Shown: one piece after another, positions 11,031 through 23,469 of the stretch | How the letters are laid out: each line of letters begins with the position of its first letter | How positions within the stretch are numbered: position 1 is the first letter of the stretch | Source of the DNA: Narthecium ossifragum | Lineage: Eukaryota > Streptophyta > Magnoliopsida > Dioscoreales > Nartheciaceae | Assembly: GCA_963920575.1 (NCBI GenBank) | Contig: OY986969.1 | Coordinates: 15,175,288 to 15,239,287 of the forward strand | Direction of reading: 5' to 3' | Length of the DNA: 64,000 bases | Program-made: the position numbers and the translations under genes | The notes under the pieces: generated by a model | What the model was told of the DNA's origin: nothing | Databases searched by the model: none | The model's input: the letters and a program-made list of their open reading frames with translations, nothing else

Positions 11031-12323
11031 CTTTGGTAGAAGAGAGGGTTTTGACTAGTTTTGCCCAAGGGGCTTTGTATGTTGGTTTTCTTTATTGTTT
11101 TATACCTTGTACATAACATTAAGCATGTTAGCCCTACATAGGGGTAGTGGTGAACCGGGGGAGTGATGACTCCCGGGATGTTTAGAATAAACGGGCGGGT
11201 GGCCCTACTGCTTTCCCTAGCCTCTCACGCCGGCGTTCGCCGAGGGCCACATTACTTGTTGCACATTGTGAACTGTTGTTTGCGGGGTTGTTTCCCGGTG
11301 CAGGTGTTGTGTGGACTGCTGGCGGTTGGTAGTGGTACCACTGCAGCAGTCCTTAGACTTTATTTATCTGTTCACCACCCCGGGCCGGCAGGGTGCCGTG
11401 CCCAGACCTTGTATTTATATCATCACATCCTGCTGCATGCTTACATGTATCTTTTCTGCTCATGTTCATAAGATGCATTGTGTTGTGCATTAGTTGCATC
11501 TGTTAGGGCGTTGCCGATCCGGGGCTTCCGGGTAGCCCGGATCTATCTCTTAGGACCGTGCGGGTAGCTTGGTCCAGGACTCGATTTGTAGTATTCAGTC
11601 TTTTCAATGATAGGGTTAGTTGGACATGAATACTGTTGTGCTTGATGTTTAGAGGTCGTGTCGGCCTTGAGCCAAGTCGTGGTGTAGCCGGTACCCAATC
11701 CTTCTAGAACTCTTGGGTGGCAGGTGTGACTACCCAACGGTGCTACCCGCCGACAGTGCCCAGGATCCTGTCGTGAGTTGGCAGTGCCGTTTCCTGTCTT
11801 ACTGAGTGTGACCCAGTGTGTGACCAGTTCGCTGGAAGACCACGACTGGGGCTCTCAGGGGTATCCGGTGGGGTTATGGGACCCCTGTGATACACCTAGG
11901 CTTTGCTTGGGGACGACACTGTTGTGTTCCCTTCCTTTGTGAGTGTCGTAGTGTAGTGTCTCTGCTGAGCTTAGTGCTCACACCTACCCGGGCTGCGTTT
12001 TGCAGGTGCTGGCGCTAGCTCTTCTTCGGTTGCCCCTACCGGGCAGGTGTTCGGTGACGTGGCGGCGTCTGGCGGAGCTTGAGGAGCTGTGATCTGTCCA
12101 TGTACACCTTGGTTAGATAGTCTCCTACGGGAGCGATTTTGTATAACATTCCCTGTTTGAGGATTTGTACTATATTCCAGCTTTGTGTGTTGAGCTTTAT
12201 AATTATTGTTTATTACAGAATGATTATGCTTATTAGGGTAACCACTACAATTAGAGGGAAACCTCGCCAAATTTCCGCAGTAGGTTAAGTTCCGGTTGGG
12301 CCTACGCGGGTCGGGGCGCGACA

Positions 12324-12804
12324 TTTTGTAAGCGCTTGGGTCGATCAATACATGCATTTTAGGAATTATACCACAAATACGGTTGAGAGTGCACATTCTA
12401 AGTTGAAGAAGCATCTTGGCTCGTCTAATTGTGGTTTTGACACATCGTGGTCCACCATCCACTCTTTGCTCGAGTTACAACATTGTGTGATAAAAGCTTC
12501 ATTTGAGAAGAGCAAGCAAATTGCGCAACACAACTTTAGGCCAGAAGTCTTCAGAGAACTTCGAGGGTTCATTTCAAAGAGTGTACTCACCATTGTTCAT
12601 AAGGAATCATTGAATGCCGATTGTACTGGTCAAGATGAGAGCACATGTGCTTGTGTGGTACACCATACCCATGGCTTGCCTTGTGCCCATATGATTGCCA
12701 GATATAGACTCGAGGAATGCCCTATGCCCTTGATGTGTATACATCCACGGTGGCGTAAATTTGACAGATCGACAACAAAAGTCGATGTCCCCCTCGAGGT
12801 GAAG
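12324..12804 (+). pseudogene. MULE transposase pseudogene, 3' part
   Basis: Continuation of the transposase relic after S1. It reads openly through TVESAHSKLKKHL and LLELQHCVIKASFEKSKQIA to a SWIM zinc finger with CACVVHHTHGLPCAH (pattern C-x-C, then C-x-H), the usual C-terminal domain of plant MULE transposases. After LPCAHMIARYRLEECP it continues into a short basic segment and is cut at 12805 by the T1 LTR. Together with 8730-10042 this gives most of a transposase; the C terminus beyond the cut is outside the window. Confidence 0.9.
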
Positions 12805-14079
12805 CGTCACACCTCGACCCAGAAAACCTATCCGGGCCGAGACGTGAGGGTTCCTGTTACTATTCACATGCAAACTGGCGCGATACAAGCGGAAAACCGA
12901 GATAATTTAACAATTTAACTTCCAAGGGTAAAGCTGTAATTCAATTAAAGGAAACATCATGTTGTACTGTTTAAACATTTGATACAAATTCTTATCAAAC
13001 ACCTCCAAGTGAAATATTATACATTTAATCCAAAAGAAACCTCGAAAGATGTCTATAATATACATAATCCATCAAAAGTACAACTGTCATACCACGGTGA
13101 CCTCAAGCGCCTCTGGAAGTCGTCGCGCCGCCAGAAGCTGATCCCACCAGCTCTACTGAAGAAGAACTGGCTCCTGCACCTGCAAATGTAGCCCGGGTAG
13201 GAGTGAGTGATAAGCTCAGTAGGGTTCTACTCTACGACACACTGAAGGGAGGAAAACAACAACTGTGATGTCTCTCCGCCTAAATCTAAGGAATGCCACG
13301 GGGTCCCACAACCCCTATCGACTCCCCAAGGGATGCTACTCTTCTCAAACGACCACGGTCGGAACATCAACCAACACGCTGGGAGTAACAAGAACCAGGA
13401 CTAGTAGAATCACCCTTACCTAGCAGGAAACCACTGCCTAGGGACCATGTCAGGGACATCGACAACCATCCTTAGCACTTGGCCTTGGAGGAACAATACG
13501 ACCTCTAAACCTCAAAGCAATATGATCATAGCTAACTACATCATATCCTTGATAACATGAAGATTCCAATGATACAATCACGACCTAAACCTTACTAACC
13601 AGCCACCGTCCTAAGGCTAGATCCGAGCTACCCGAGAGCCTCGGATCGGCGATCAACCCATCGCCCCGCCTATCCTGACATGCCTCTAATGCATACAATG
13701 CATGAACCTATGCAAACATCTAACCTAGATGTCTCTATATGTCACAACATCAATTTATAAGTTCAACAGTTATACAATAGCCCTCGGCACTCGTCGGCAA
13801 TGGGCTAAGGTTCCACAATACCACGTAAGCTAGCACTCATAGCTAGCTAACGGCTAGGCAAACGATAAGCATTTAAATTACCATCCAACTGAGTATTTAA
13901 ATGCAAGTCGATCCACAAATTCACCAAAAATGGTAAACTCACGATTCAAATATCAATCTCAATCAAAATCCATTGAAAACTCCGTGATAACTACGTGCAT
14001 GCTTCCTAACATGATTAGATATCTATCATGAACGAAAAGCCAATCAAAGTAAGCCAGAAAACCCTATTCAGAGGCTCAC

Positions 14080-14445
14080 GGTCGATGCGACGGCCGATCG
14101 GACGGTCGATCGTGAGCCACGGTCAACAGTGAGACCAAAAATGGGAAAGAGCACAAGGGCCACGGTCGATCGGGACATTGACCCTGGGAAGCTAAAAAGG
14201 AGACAGAGCCTCACGGTCGATGCGATGGTCGACCATGTGGTAGAGTGGAAAAAAGGGTAAGTACCCGCGGTCGATCGGAGCATCGACCCTGGGAGACTCA
14301 AAGTGAGACAGAGCCTCACGGTCGATGCGACAGTCGATCCGACGGTCGACTGTGAGCTACGGTCGATGCGACGGTTGACCGTGACACCCAAAATAAGCAT
14401 GCCAACGTCTGACGGTCAATCCAACGGTCGACCATCAAGCCTGGT
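14080..14445. repeat. GGTCGATC/GGTCGACC palindrome cluster in T1 LTR
   Basis: Repeated CACGGTCGATGCGACGGTCG-type units, each made of two CGATC/CGACC palindromes about 12-13 bp apart and flanked by CACGG...CCGTG arms. At least five units are separated by AGGGTGAGACAGAGCC-like spacers. The same class of array is at 51562-51765 in T3. In the LTR's own orientation it lies downstream of the TATA box. Confidence 0.75.
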
Positions 14446-14904
14446 GCACAATTCCTACGAATAGTGCCAGAAATCCAATTTCTTGGATTTGATCTATGAA
14501 AGCTGATTGGAAAATTGTGAAACTTTGCAGACACACGTAACAAATGATAGAGAAACTATTGATACCAAGAGAACACGATTTTGACGGTTAAATCTCAAAC
14601 CTAGGTCTAAACAGCCAAAAACCGAAGAACCGTCAATAATACGAGAATCGTCTGATAAAATACGAAAACCAAATGCTAGAGATACTCTAACCAAGGTAAA
14701 ACACTCATGTATTATGCTACACAACATTGTACCATGTATTTCTACATCAAAAACACAATAAACCTATCCTAGGAGAACCCAATCACACGATCGGGGTAGA
14801 AACGCCTACTTGATCGAGTAGGGCAACTCCTCCACGTGTTCCCCAAGCTAGATCGCCAAGATCCGCTCCTCGAAGATCACGCCTCCAAGCCCTAGCTCAG
14901 TCGG

Positions 14905-14907
<3 letters not shown>

Positions 14908-14961
<54 letters not shown>
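14908..14961. repeat. (GA)n microsatellite followed by G run
   Basis: A GA run of about 47 bp followed by a short G homopolymer, within the T1 LTR. GA/CT tracts recur at the corresponding place in other T LTRs (about 1463-1530, 19488-19535, 43018-43030). Confidence 0.9.
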
Positions 14962-15299
14962 AGACAACGACAGCAGAGGAAGGAAAAAGAAAGGAAAGAG
15001 AGAGTAGTCAGGTATTTATAGAGATTTGATTTCGGCCGTCCGATTCGATCTTTCTCGATCGAGCTCCGATCTTTCGATCGAAGGCACCATTAAGGTTCTA
15101 ATCAATCACATACATCAATCCAAGGCCGTGCGTGCGTTACACGGGTGTGAAATCGATCACCGGACATAATTTACCAAATTTCCCCTGTGGTCACAAGAGC
15201 AATACGATCAACCTAATCGCACCCGACGCGAAACCAAATCAACAGAAAACGGCCCTCGTCCCACGCGGTCGAGCAAAGTCAAAGGAACGGGTCTTCACA

Positions 15300-16977
15300 A
15301 CCTAACATCCTTAAAAAGAATTTCGTCCTAAAATTCAATAAGGATGAGGCTGGGGAAAAAGAATCAACTAGGCCTACCTGCACAAGCAAAGCTACAAACT
15401 AGGGGCGCCAACGCCCACAACATGAAACTACCTGCCGGGGTGAAAAGTCGAGGAAACTCCCAACGCATGCGATCCTCTGGCTCCCATGTCAAGCTCTCTG
15501 CACTGCCATGCCTCCATCTGACCATGACCAATGGTAACGATCTGCCCCTCAGTACCTGGTCTCGTCTGTCCAAGATCTGTACTGGCTGCTCTATGTAGGT
15601 GGCGTTCTCCTCTACCTTGATGTGGTCGTGTCTGATGACATGAGATGGATATGGAATGTACTTCCTCAACATCGATACATGGAATGTGGGGTGGATTGCT
15701 AACATGTTCGGGGGTAGAGCCAACTGGTAGGCGACATCTCCGACACGCCTGACGATCTCGAAAGGACATGTGAATCTAGGTGCTAGTTTGCCCCTGCTAC
15801 CAAACCTAATCGATCCTCTGCGCTGAGACACCTTCAGTAGCACTCTGTCGCCAACGGCAAACTCCAGGGTCGTCTCCTGCGATCTGCGTAGCTCTTCTAC
15901 CTACTTTGTGCTGTTAGGAGTCTCTGTCTGATCAGAGCCAACCTTTCTGACGACCGCTTGATGATGTCCGGACCGGTAAGGGATGCCCCCCCCACCTCTG
16001 TCTAATACACTGGTGAGCGACATGGTCTGCCGTACAACGCCTCAAAGGGTGCAAAACCGAAACTGGCCTTAAAGCGGTTTTTGTAGGCAAACTCCACCAG
16101 AGTCATGTGCTGCTCCCAAATACCTCCAGCGTCTAACACACATGCTCTGAGCATGTCCTCCAAGATTTGGATTGTCCGCTCCGACTGTCCGTCTGTCTGA
16201 GGGTGGAAAGTTGTGCTGAAAGTCAGTGTTGTCCCCAAAGAGTCCTGGAAGCTGCTCCAGAACCTACCGGTGAATCGAGGATCTCTGTCTGATACTATCG
16301 ACACTGGGATGTCGTGCGGTCGTACCACCACGTCGATGTACCTCTGGCTCAGTCTAGCTACTGCATTTCTCGTCCTCATGGGAAGGAAATGAGCCGATTT
16401 GGTCAGTCGATCGACGATGACCCAAATCGCATCATTTCCCCTAGGTGTCATGGGTAGCCCAGTGACGAAGTCCATCGCTATATATTCTCACTTTCACTCT
16501 GGCACTGAAAGTGGCTGCAGCAAACCTGGTGTCCGTCTGTGCTCTGCCTTCACCTTCTGACAGCTGAGGCATCTGAAAATGAACTCTGCTACTGACCTCT
16601 TCATCCCACACCACCAAACCTGCCGGCGTAGATCGTGGTACATCTTGGTGCATCTTGGGTGAACGACGAAACAGGAGTAGTGGAACTCGTGAAGGATCTC
16701 CTCTTGCAACGCGGGGTCCGCTGAAACTGTAACTCTGCCTCTGAAGAGTAGACCGCTATCTTCCGACACTGTCCAGCCGTCAACCACTTACTCGGTGTCG
16801 ACTGCAGCACGAGTCTCCAAGAGCTCTGGGTCTCCACCCTGTGCCTCGATCACTCTGCTCAAAAGAACTGGGATGCTGTGAACAACATACAAGAAACCGC
16901 TTGCCGCGTGGTCCTCGAAGTCAAGCCTGAACTGACTAAGTGTCTCTATCATCTACCACTGCGGAGCTGACACCGCT
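15300..16977 (-). pseudogene. T1 chromovirus pol: integrase with chromodomain
   Basis: Read on the minus strand from 16977 down, the order is: linker after RNase H, integrase zinc-binding domain (16787-16494, with HEFHYSCFVVHP and CLSCQK), integrase core (16475-16002, starting MDFVTGLPMTPRGNDAIWVI and containing VSIVSDRDPRFTG and HPQTDGQSERTIQILEDML), then the C-terminal domain and a chromodomain-like VRWRHGSAESLTWEPED (about 15530-15460). This domain order with LTF-like chromodomain is typical of the Tekay/Del chromovirus lineage. Stops and frameshifts lie between the segments, for example near 15900 and 16480, so it is not functional. Next to the LTR the minus strand reads GGACGAAATTCTTTTTAAGG, the usual end of this group's pol. 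Confidence 0.9.
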
Positions 16978-19008
16978 TGTCGCGCCCCATCCCGCTAAAG
17001 CCCAACCAGGCCGGGCGATGCGAACCGAAACCTAATGAAACGCGGAAAATTTGGCGAGAGTTCCCTCTAACCTATTGGTCTCCCTAACAATTCATCAAAA
17101 ACACCCTCAAATTAAAAACTATAAATTTACAGAAGCCTCAAACCACATATTACAAAACCCAAGTTTAATATACATATCCTCTAAGAGGGGAAGATTTGAA
17201 TACAACATATAAACACTCCCGTAGGAGACTAACTAACAAAGGGTTTAAAGCAATAAAGGATCACCACTCCTCAGACTCCGCCTGGCGCAGCCACACCGCC
17301 GACCAACTGCACGGTAGGAGCCACCGAAGAGGAGCTAATGCCTGCACCTGTAAAACACAGGTCGGGTAGGAGTGAGCAACTAAACTCAGCAGGGAAACTA
17401 CACTACGACATATAGAAGGAAGAGGGAAATACAACAGTGTCGCCCTCTAGTAAAGTCTGGGTGTACACAGGGGTCCCATAACCCCACCGCGTGTCCCTGA
17501 GGTCCACGATCATGATCTTCCAGAAGATCAAGTCACATGATGATGGGTCACGCTCATTAAGCAGGAATCGACACTGCTGGCGGGAATTGGCACCGCTGAG
17601 TAGGCACTCCCTCTACTCAAGAGTCGCCCCCGTAAGCAGGAGTCGACACAACAAGGATGCATGCAATGAACAAGCGCATAAATAACAGTTAAGCATGCAG
17701 CAATATCCGATGATAGCATAATAAGGTCTGGGCTCGGCACTTTGCCGGCCCCCGGGTGCTGAACACATATTTAAGGTCTGGAACTGCTGCTGTGGTACAC
17801 CACCAACTGCCAGCCAGTTCACCAACAACCTGCATCGGGAAGCAGCCCCGTAAATAACAGAAGACAAACCACACAGATAAAGGCCCTCGGCGCACGCCGG
17901 CATGCAAGGCTAGGGAAAGCAGTACCTCTAATATGGGGTTAACATGCTTAATGATATGTACAATATATAAAGCAGTAAGAAAAACTGTACATACAAAGCC
18001 CCACGGACAAAGCCAATGAAAACTCCTCTCTGCCACCAAAGGATGGATCTTCCAAGTAACAGAGAGCCTCCCCTTCCTGTTGAGCCAAAGGAGATCGATT
18101 CTTCCTCAAAGGAAGATCGATCAACCTCGCGACAGAGGGAACCTTCCTTGTCGCGCCAAGGAAGATCGATCATTCCTTCCAGGAAGATCGATCATACTCA
18201 CGACAAAGGGCATCCATGCTACCCTGGAACAAAGATCGATTATCTTCACCATATGATCGATCATGCTCGGGCTCAGCATGACCAACAATGAAGGATCGAT
18301 CCTTCTCCAAGAAGGATCGATCTTGTTGGGTTCTCCGGCGAACCTCCGGTGAGAAATACCGTTGAAAAACTCTACCAAATCCCACAAAACTTTGGGATCT
18401 GGTAGTACGAAAGACCACGAGTTCAAAACCGGTAAGCATGCTACAAACTAACAAACATGCATCAAGATCTAAGCAAAACAAATCACAATCAACTCAAACT
18501 CTCAAAAACCGGAAAACAAAGTAGGTAGGAATCCCTACCTAGGCAAGAGCTTCTTCAATCCCAGATGCTAAGCCTTGGATCATCCTCAATCACTTCAAAA
18601 TCCAGCCGGATCTGAGCTCAAGAACCGCGGATCTCAAAAGGATTCAAGGAAGAAGGTTACGTCCGTTTTATAGACAAATGAACCGACCTATGAATGATCG
18701 ATCTTTCCCTGAGGAAAGATCGATCCTTCATGACGATCACGCACGCGTTGACTTTCTGACATCAAAAGATCGATCTTTCAGCAAGGAAAGATCGATCTCT
18801 TAGGTGCAGAAAGCTAGACTTGGGTTAAAACACAAGCCCAAGCCCGGATCTTTCGATCTCAGTCCACCTAACTGTTCTAACTAAACACTAACACAAACAT
18901 TGTCAGTGTATGCACACGCGGGTATGAAACATACCGGCAAGGCGCAATTTACCAAATTGCCCTTACGGTCCACAACGAGCTACAGGGGTGGAGGGACAGG
19001 TCCTCACA
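16978..19008 (-). mobile_element. Solo LTR, S family (S2), inside T1
   Basis: Begins TGTCGCGCCCCATCCC and ends GGGACAGGTCCTCACA, the reverse complement of the S1 termini; 2031 bp. Flanks are CCGCT (16973-16977) and CCACT (19009-19013), a 5-bp duplication with one change. T1 coding resumes after it (RNase H end at 19009-19219). S2 is about 250 bp shorter than S1. It keeps six GATCGATC pairs. Confidence 0.9.
18093..18797. repeat. GATCGATC paired-palindrome array in S2
   Basis: Pairs start at 18093/18115, 18164/18186, 18234/18255, 18294/18315, 18696/18718 and 18768/18790. Spacings are 22, 22, 21, 21, 22 and 22 bp. As in S1, the first four are downstream and the last two upstream of the TATA box when read in the LTR's orientation. 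Confidence 0.9.
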
Positions 19009-19219
19009 CCACTGCCAAGGTCACTCTACTATTTCTGGTCATCCTGCTAAGAGCGTCTACTACGATGTTTGCCTTACCAGGGTGGTAATGCAACTCAAAG
19101 TCGTAGTCCTCTAATAGCTCCATCCACCGTGCTACCTGAGGTTGAGGTCACGCTAGGTGAATACGTGCATCAAACTTTTGTCATCCGAGTACACCAGGAA
19201 CCACTCGCCGTAAAGATAG
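19009..19219 (-). pseudogene. T1 chromovirus RNase H, C-terminal part
   Basis: On the minus strand this reads HYLYGEWFLVYSDDKSL, then [20 protein letters not shown] and VDALSRM, the conserved end of a Ty3/gypsy RNase H. At least one stop lies between the blocks. It joins the integrase segment at 16977 once S2 is removed. The rest of T1 (RT, protease, gag, 5' LTR) is not in the window; it would lie to the right of T3. Confidence 0.85.
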
Positions 19220-19836
19220 TGTCAGGACCAGTTCCTTTGACCTAGCTCGACTGCATGGGTCGAGGGCCATTTTTTGTTGATTTGGTTTCGCGTCGGGTGC
19301 GATCAGGTTGATCGTATTGCTTTTCGTAAATTGTGCCTAGTAGTCGATTTCACACCCGCGTAACGCACACACGGCCTTGGAATCATGTATGTGATTGATT
19401 AGGACCTTAAGGGTGCCTCCGATCGGAAAAGATCGAATTGGACGGCCGAGATCAAATCTTGATCTCTATAAAGACCTGACTTCTCTTTCTTTCTCTCTCT
19501 TTCTCTCCTTCCCTGTCATTCTCTCTCTCTCTCCTACCGGCTGAGCTCGGGCTTGGAGTCATGATCTTCGAGGAGCGGATCTTGGCGATCGAGTTTGGGG
19601 AACACGTGGAGGAGCTGCCCTACTTGATCAAGTAGGTGTTTCTACCCCGATCGTATGATTGCATTCTCCTAGGATAGGGTTATTGTGTCTTTGATGTAGG
19701 AATACATGGTAAAATGTTGTGTTGCTTAATACATGGGAGTTATAGCTTGCTTAGAGTATCCCTACCTCTTGGTTTTCGTACTTTATCGGACGATTCTCGT
19801 ATTATCGCCATTTTTTCAATTTTTGGGCATTTAGAC
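19220..19836 (+). mobile_element. T-family LTR T3, left segment
   Basis: Starts TGTCAGGACCAGTTCC at 19220 in the T1 RNase H relic, and follows T1's own LTR block by block in the opposite orientation: TTTGACCTAGCTCGACTGC, then the CAATTTGG-related U3 block, the CT tract, and a TATA-like TCTCTATAAAG at about 19466-19476. At 19836 it is cut by Athila element X. It continues at 51394, where the sequence matches T1 exactly where it left off. The part beyond 51838 is outside the window because element A is inserted there. Confidence 0.85.
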
Positions 19837-21621
19837 TGATATTGCTGAAATGTGTCATGCACAGTGGTCACGGTGTAGTACATCATAAGAGAGGTCGAAC
19901 CCACAGAGAGACAAGCAGAAAATACCCAAAACGCAAATAACAATGAATTGAAGACAAACGAGAACTTAAGAATTAACTAAATTAGATCGAAGGCTTTAAT
20001 GATAATTCAAGACTAACTAAAGATATCGAGATTTTGATAAGGTTAGGCATCGGGAATCACTTTACTCGGACTTAGGTTCTTCTTCTACCAACGGTTCATT
20101 CAATACTCAGTTAAGGGATTCACATCCCAATCACTTTAACAGGAAGATATGGAATTATGAATCTGACAAAATATATAAATGTCTCTTCCTATGATTGATT
20201 CTTCCTTATTATAGTTCTAACTTCATCCAACCCAAACTTAAGAATATATGATACCGGTTGTCACTACAGGCAACGTATAGCAAAAGTTCATTGGGATAAA
20301 GCCCTAATTCTATCTAACCAGATCTCTAAGAATACACAATACCAACTCTCATAATCGGCAATGCATAGCAAAGATTTCACGAGATAAAGTAGGTAAACAA
20401 TAGATAAAACTATGTGATTATAAGATCATGAAAGAAGCATGACTGGATCCATAATATTAATCACCCACATCGAAATCTATAATCTGAAAACAATCTTTGA
20501 AGATTCAATACATAGAAAAGAGTTTAACAATAAAGATTAAAACTATGAACCATGATGAAGAAGAAACCCTAATCCTCGCTAGATCATCCGTCAACCATGC
20601 CCGCGGATTACTCGGCCATGGATGGAGATTTCTTCATCCTCTTCCTTGTCTTTCTCCCCTCCAAAGCTCTGTAGAGAACAACCCCTTGGAACCAGTCAAA
20701 TTTCGGATTAAATAAGCATATATATAGGGGAACTCCCAAAATTAGGGTTTTAGTTGAGTTGGACTTCTGATGCAACTCGGATTTCCTGAATTGATCCTAG
20801 CAGCCCTATTCTGGTCACAACTGGGTGCAATTCAGCCGGAATTTGGAAACTTTCTCAACAAGAAAGTTGTATATTTGGAAGTGTTCTACCAGATTCCGAA
20901 GATTTCATAATATTCTGAGTTATATGGAATATTTGACGAATATTCTTCTCAGCTTCGACAGAACAGTTTTCCAGCTTGTCTAACTTCATCTATTCTTCCA
21001 ATTGGCTATCACACCATCCATAATGTCACCAAATATTCAATATAAAAGTTGTATCTCTCTGAACCTTCTATCACGTATTCAAATTTCAGAATATTTAGAC
21101 TTCCAGAGAATATGTTACGAATATTTTGCTACCAGTCGATGAAACTGTATTTCTTCTCATTTGGTGTAACCTAGGTCGCCCTGACTAAGATCGATCTTCA
21201 TTGGGAAAAGGATCGATCTTCTTGAAACTAGCTCTCTGTCAACTCTCTGTCAGCATCTGAGCACAAAAATAGATCGATAGTCTTTGGGGTCATATCGATC
21301 TTCGTCTTCCGTAGCTGTTTACTCCTGCACCTCTCGTACTAAAAATGGCATACCTTCCTTTAGGAAACTTCAAATCACGAACCGTAAAACTCTCGGAAAC
21401 TAGACTTCCAGAGCTTTCCAACCATATATGGCATTTCATCTGGTTCATTCCGAGAAGGTACAGTTTTGGCATTAAAGACCCATCTTTGCTTCAATTTCCT
21501 GCATAATACAAATAACTTTGTGAAGCAACATATACGGAAGAAATCATCTATATTAATCATGAAAACTCAGCAAATAAGCTGCTCTTAGTCATGTTCAAAG
21601 TGCACTTTCATGCACTCATCA
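19837..21621 (-). repeat. X 3' LTR
   Basis: 1785 bp, TGATATTGC...ACTCATCA. In the element's orientation it starts next to the polypurine tract at 21622. It is clearly similar to the 5' LTR at 49726-51388 but with many scattered differences, more than between the two LTRs of E, consistent with X being older than its guest E. It carries a GATCGATC pair at 21189/21211 (22 bp) and a damaged one near 21272/21293. A U3 module with CCAACCATATATGGCA lies at about 21418. Confidence 0.9.
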
Positions 21622-21640
21622 CACCCCCAACCAGCTTATT
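21622..21640 (-). other. X polypurine tract
   Basis: On the minus strand AAGCTGGTTGGGGGTG stands directly before the 3' LTR start TGATGAGTG. G-rich tracts of this form prime plus-strand DNA synthesis in Athila-type elements. It fixes the element's direction as leftward. Confidence 0.8.
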
Positions 21641-22090
21641 GCTAGTCTCTAACAATTCAAAGCGCATAAAATATAATTAAGCACATTAACGGTCTAAGGC
21701 TGTAGACATGCATGAAAAAAATTCTGCCTTATCAGGTCAATAGTAGTTTATACAGTACAGAGCATGAAAACTTCTTATACTCATACACATACTACCAACG
21801 TATGAAATTAACTTCTACACATCAAACATGCTAATCATCATCCAGAAGAACACATGTGACGTGACAAATAAATGTTACGTACAGAAGCCACTTCTACCCA
21901 CCATTAGTCCAAACACAGTACTATCTTCATGACCAATCATCCAACCTTCGCACTTGAAGTACAACATGCTCTTTCTGTTTTTTTTCCTTCAACTATCAGA
22001 CACTTTGCCATTTTCCGCTTCTTGAGGCGCTGAGACCCGATTACTTAGGAAAACACTTAAATAGTTTTATTATTATTATCAGTGATTCTA
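21641..22090 (-). other. X 3' untranslated region, distal part
   Basis: Non-coding, AT-rich element sequence between the polypurine tract and the E insertion. No ORF or repeat of note. The TTCTA at 22086-22090 is the left target duplication of E. Confidence 0.7.
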
Positions 22091-23469
22091 TGTTACGAGT
22101 GGTCTACTCGTGATCCTCTCGTAATGGGTCTCTACTGCTCCAATCGATCAGAATCGGCCTGATCGGACTTGATTTGAGTCCAATGGGCTGAAGCTGGATC
22201 GAATCCGGTTCAGATTTGGCTCAGATTGGGGTAGGACTCGACTGGGTCAAGTCTGGATTGGTTGATTGGCTCTTGGAATTGAATCTGGCTCGGATTGGGT
22301 TTAATGGCTTGGCTGAACCGGCTAGGAGTGGGTTAAGTGGCTGAGCCAAATCAGAGTGGGCTGAGTCTGAATCAACTGGCTGGCTGAACCAAGTTAGAGT
22401 TGGCTGAGCCAACTTGGTTGGGCTGAACCGGAGTTGATCCAAGGGCTGTGGTTCGCCGGAGTAGATCGCCGGCGTAGGGACGGCGGCGGCGGTCGGGATC
22501 GTGGCAGGAAGGGTCGCCTGGAGGTGGGGAAGAGATCTACCGGCTCGGATCGGTGAGGTAGGTGGCGGATCGGCCGGATCTGGAAGATGGACGGCGGGGG
22601 TTTGGGTTCACCGGCGTCGGGGACGACGGGGAGCTTGGCTGGGGCTTGGGACGTCGGGAAGATGGTCGGGAAAGGGTCGTGGAGAGACAAGGAAGGTTTT
22701 AGGAGGGTTTAGGAGTGAAATCGGGGACGGGCGTGGGGTTGACGGCGAAGGGGACGTAGGTCGGTTGCCGAGAAGGCGCCGGAGACGGTGAAGGGCGACG
22801 GGAAGGGTATGGCCGGAGTCGTGGGAGGTAGGGGGAGACGATAGCGGGTTTAGGTGGTAGCGGGGGTGGCCGGAGAGAGAACGGGAAGGATGCCGGCGGT
22901 AGCTAGGGTACGGGAGAGAGGAAGAAGATGAACAGTGACGATGACGTGGCGGTGACGTGGCGCTGACGTGGAGGACAGAGAAAGTGACGGAGAAGGAAGA
23001 TGAAGGTGAAGGCGATGCCGGCTGCGGAGAAGATGACCAGCGGGGAAGAAGATGGATATATGGTGGATATCTGGTGGAAGCTATATTATCTTTACTCCTA
23101 TGATAATTTATCAACTACTCCTAATAATTCATAACTCTTCATTCATCATTCATCATCATTATTCATCATAATACAAACTACTAAGGTCCTTTTATAGAGA
23201 CCTTGACAGAGTCCTAATCCACTAGAAAACCCCCTTGCTTGATTAGCAAGTAATAAGGTTTCTGACTCAACTCAACTTCCTAACTCAAAGGGACTCTTAA
23301 TTAATTCCTAACAATCAACTAGAACTCAATAAAAGACTAATGATAAATACTAATTAAATACTCTTGTTTGAACTAGGGAAGTCCAAGTAAAACTAGGAAA
23401 GAGGTTGAACCAGCTTGGTTCCTCTTCTGGGTTCGGGTCCAGTTGGTCGAGTCGGATCGACTCGTATCA
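22091..23469 (-). repeat. E 3' LTR
   Basis: 1379 bp, TGTTACGAGTGG...ACTCGTATCA. It has a GC-rich segment (22440-22990) that creates several chance ORFs, and on the minus strand a TATA-like CTCTATAAAAGG at about 23189-23200. Confidence 0.92.

Larger units (their letters stand above)
10043..12323 (+). mobile_element. Solo LTR, S family (S1)
   Basis: It runs from TGTGAGGACCCGTCCC to GGTCGGGGCGCGACA, 2281 bp, flanked by a perfect 5-bp duplication TTTTG (10038-10042 and 12324-12328). The interrupted transposase frame resumes exactly after the right copy. There is no second LTR and no internal region, so it is a solo LTR left by recombination. Its termini and block order (GGGCAATTTGGTAAATTG near 10090, GGGTAGCCCGGATC near 11541, TTGCAGGTGCTGGCGC near 12000) are related to the T-family LTRs, pointing to a Tekay-like parent. 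It carries seven GATCGATC pairs around its TATA box. Confidence 0.95.
12805..15299 (-). mobile_element. 3' LTR of Tekay-type chromovirus T1
   Basis: In reverse complement it begins TGTGAAGACCCGTTCC (15299) and ends GGTCGAGGTGTGACG (12805; the final base of the usual TGACA is changed). It is 2495 bp. Directly to its right lie a minus-strand polypurine-type end and a Tekay integrase with chromodomain, so this is the 3' LTR of a minus-strand element. The element entered the MULE transposase gene; its 5' part and right-hand duplication lie beyond the window because T3 and its contents sit in between. A TATA-like TCTCTATAAATACC lies at about 15012-15025 in reverse. Confidence 0.85.

Noticed and set aside
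22501..23114. ORFs in both E LTRs
   Set aside because: The same ORFs occur in each LTR with frame-altering differences (98, 96 versus 117 codons), so they are not under coding constraint.
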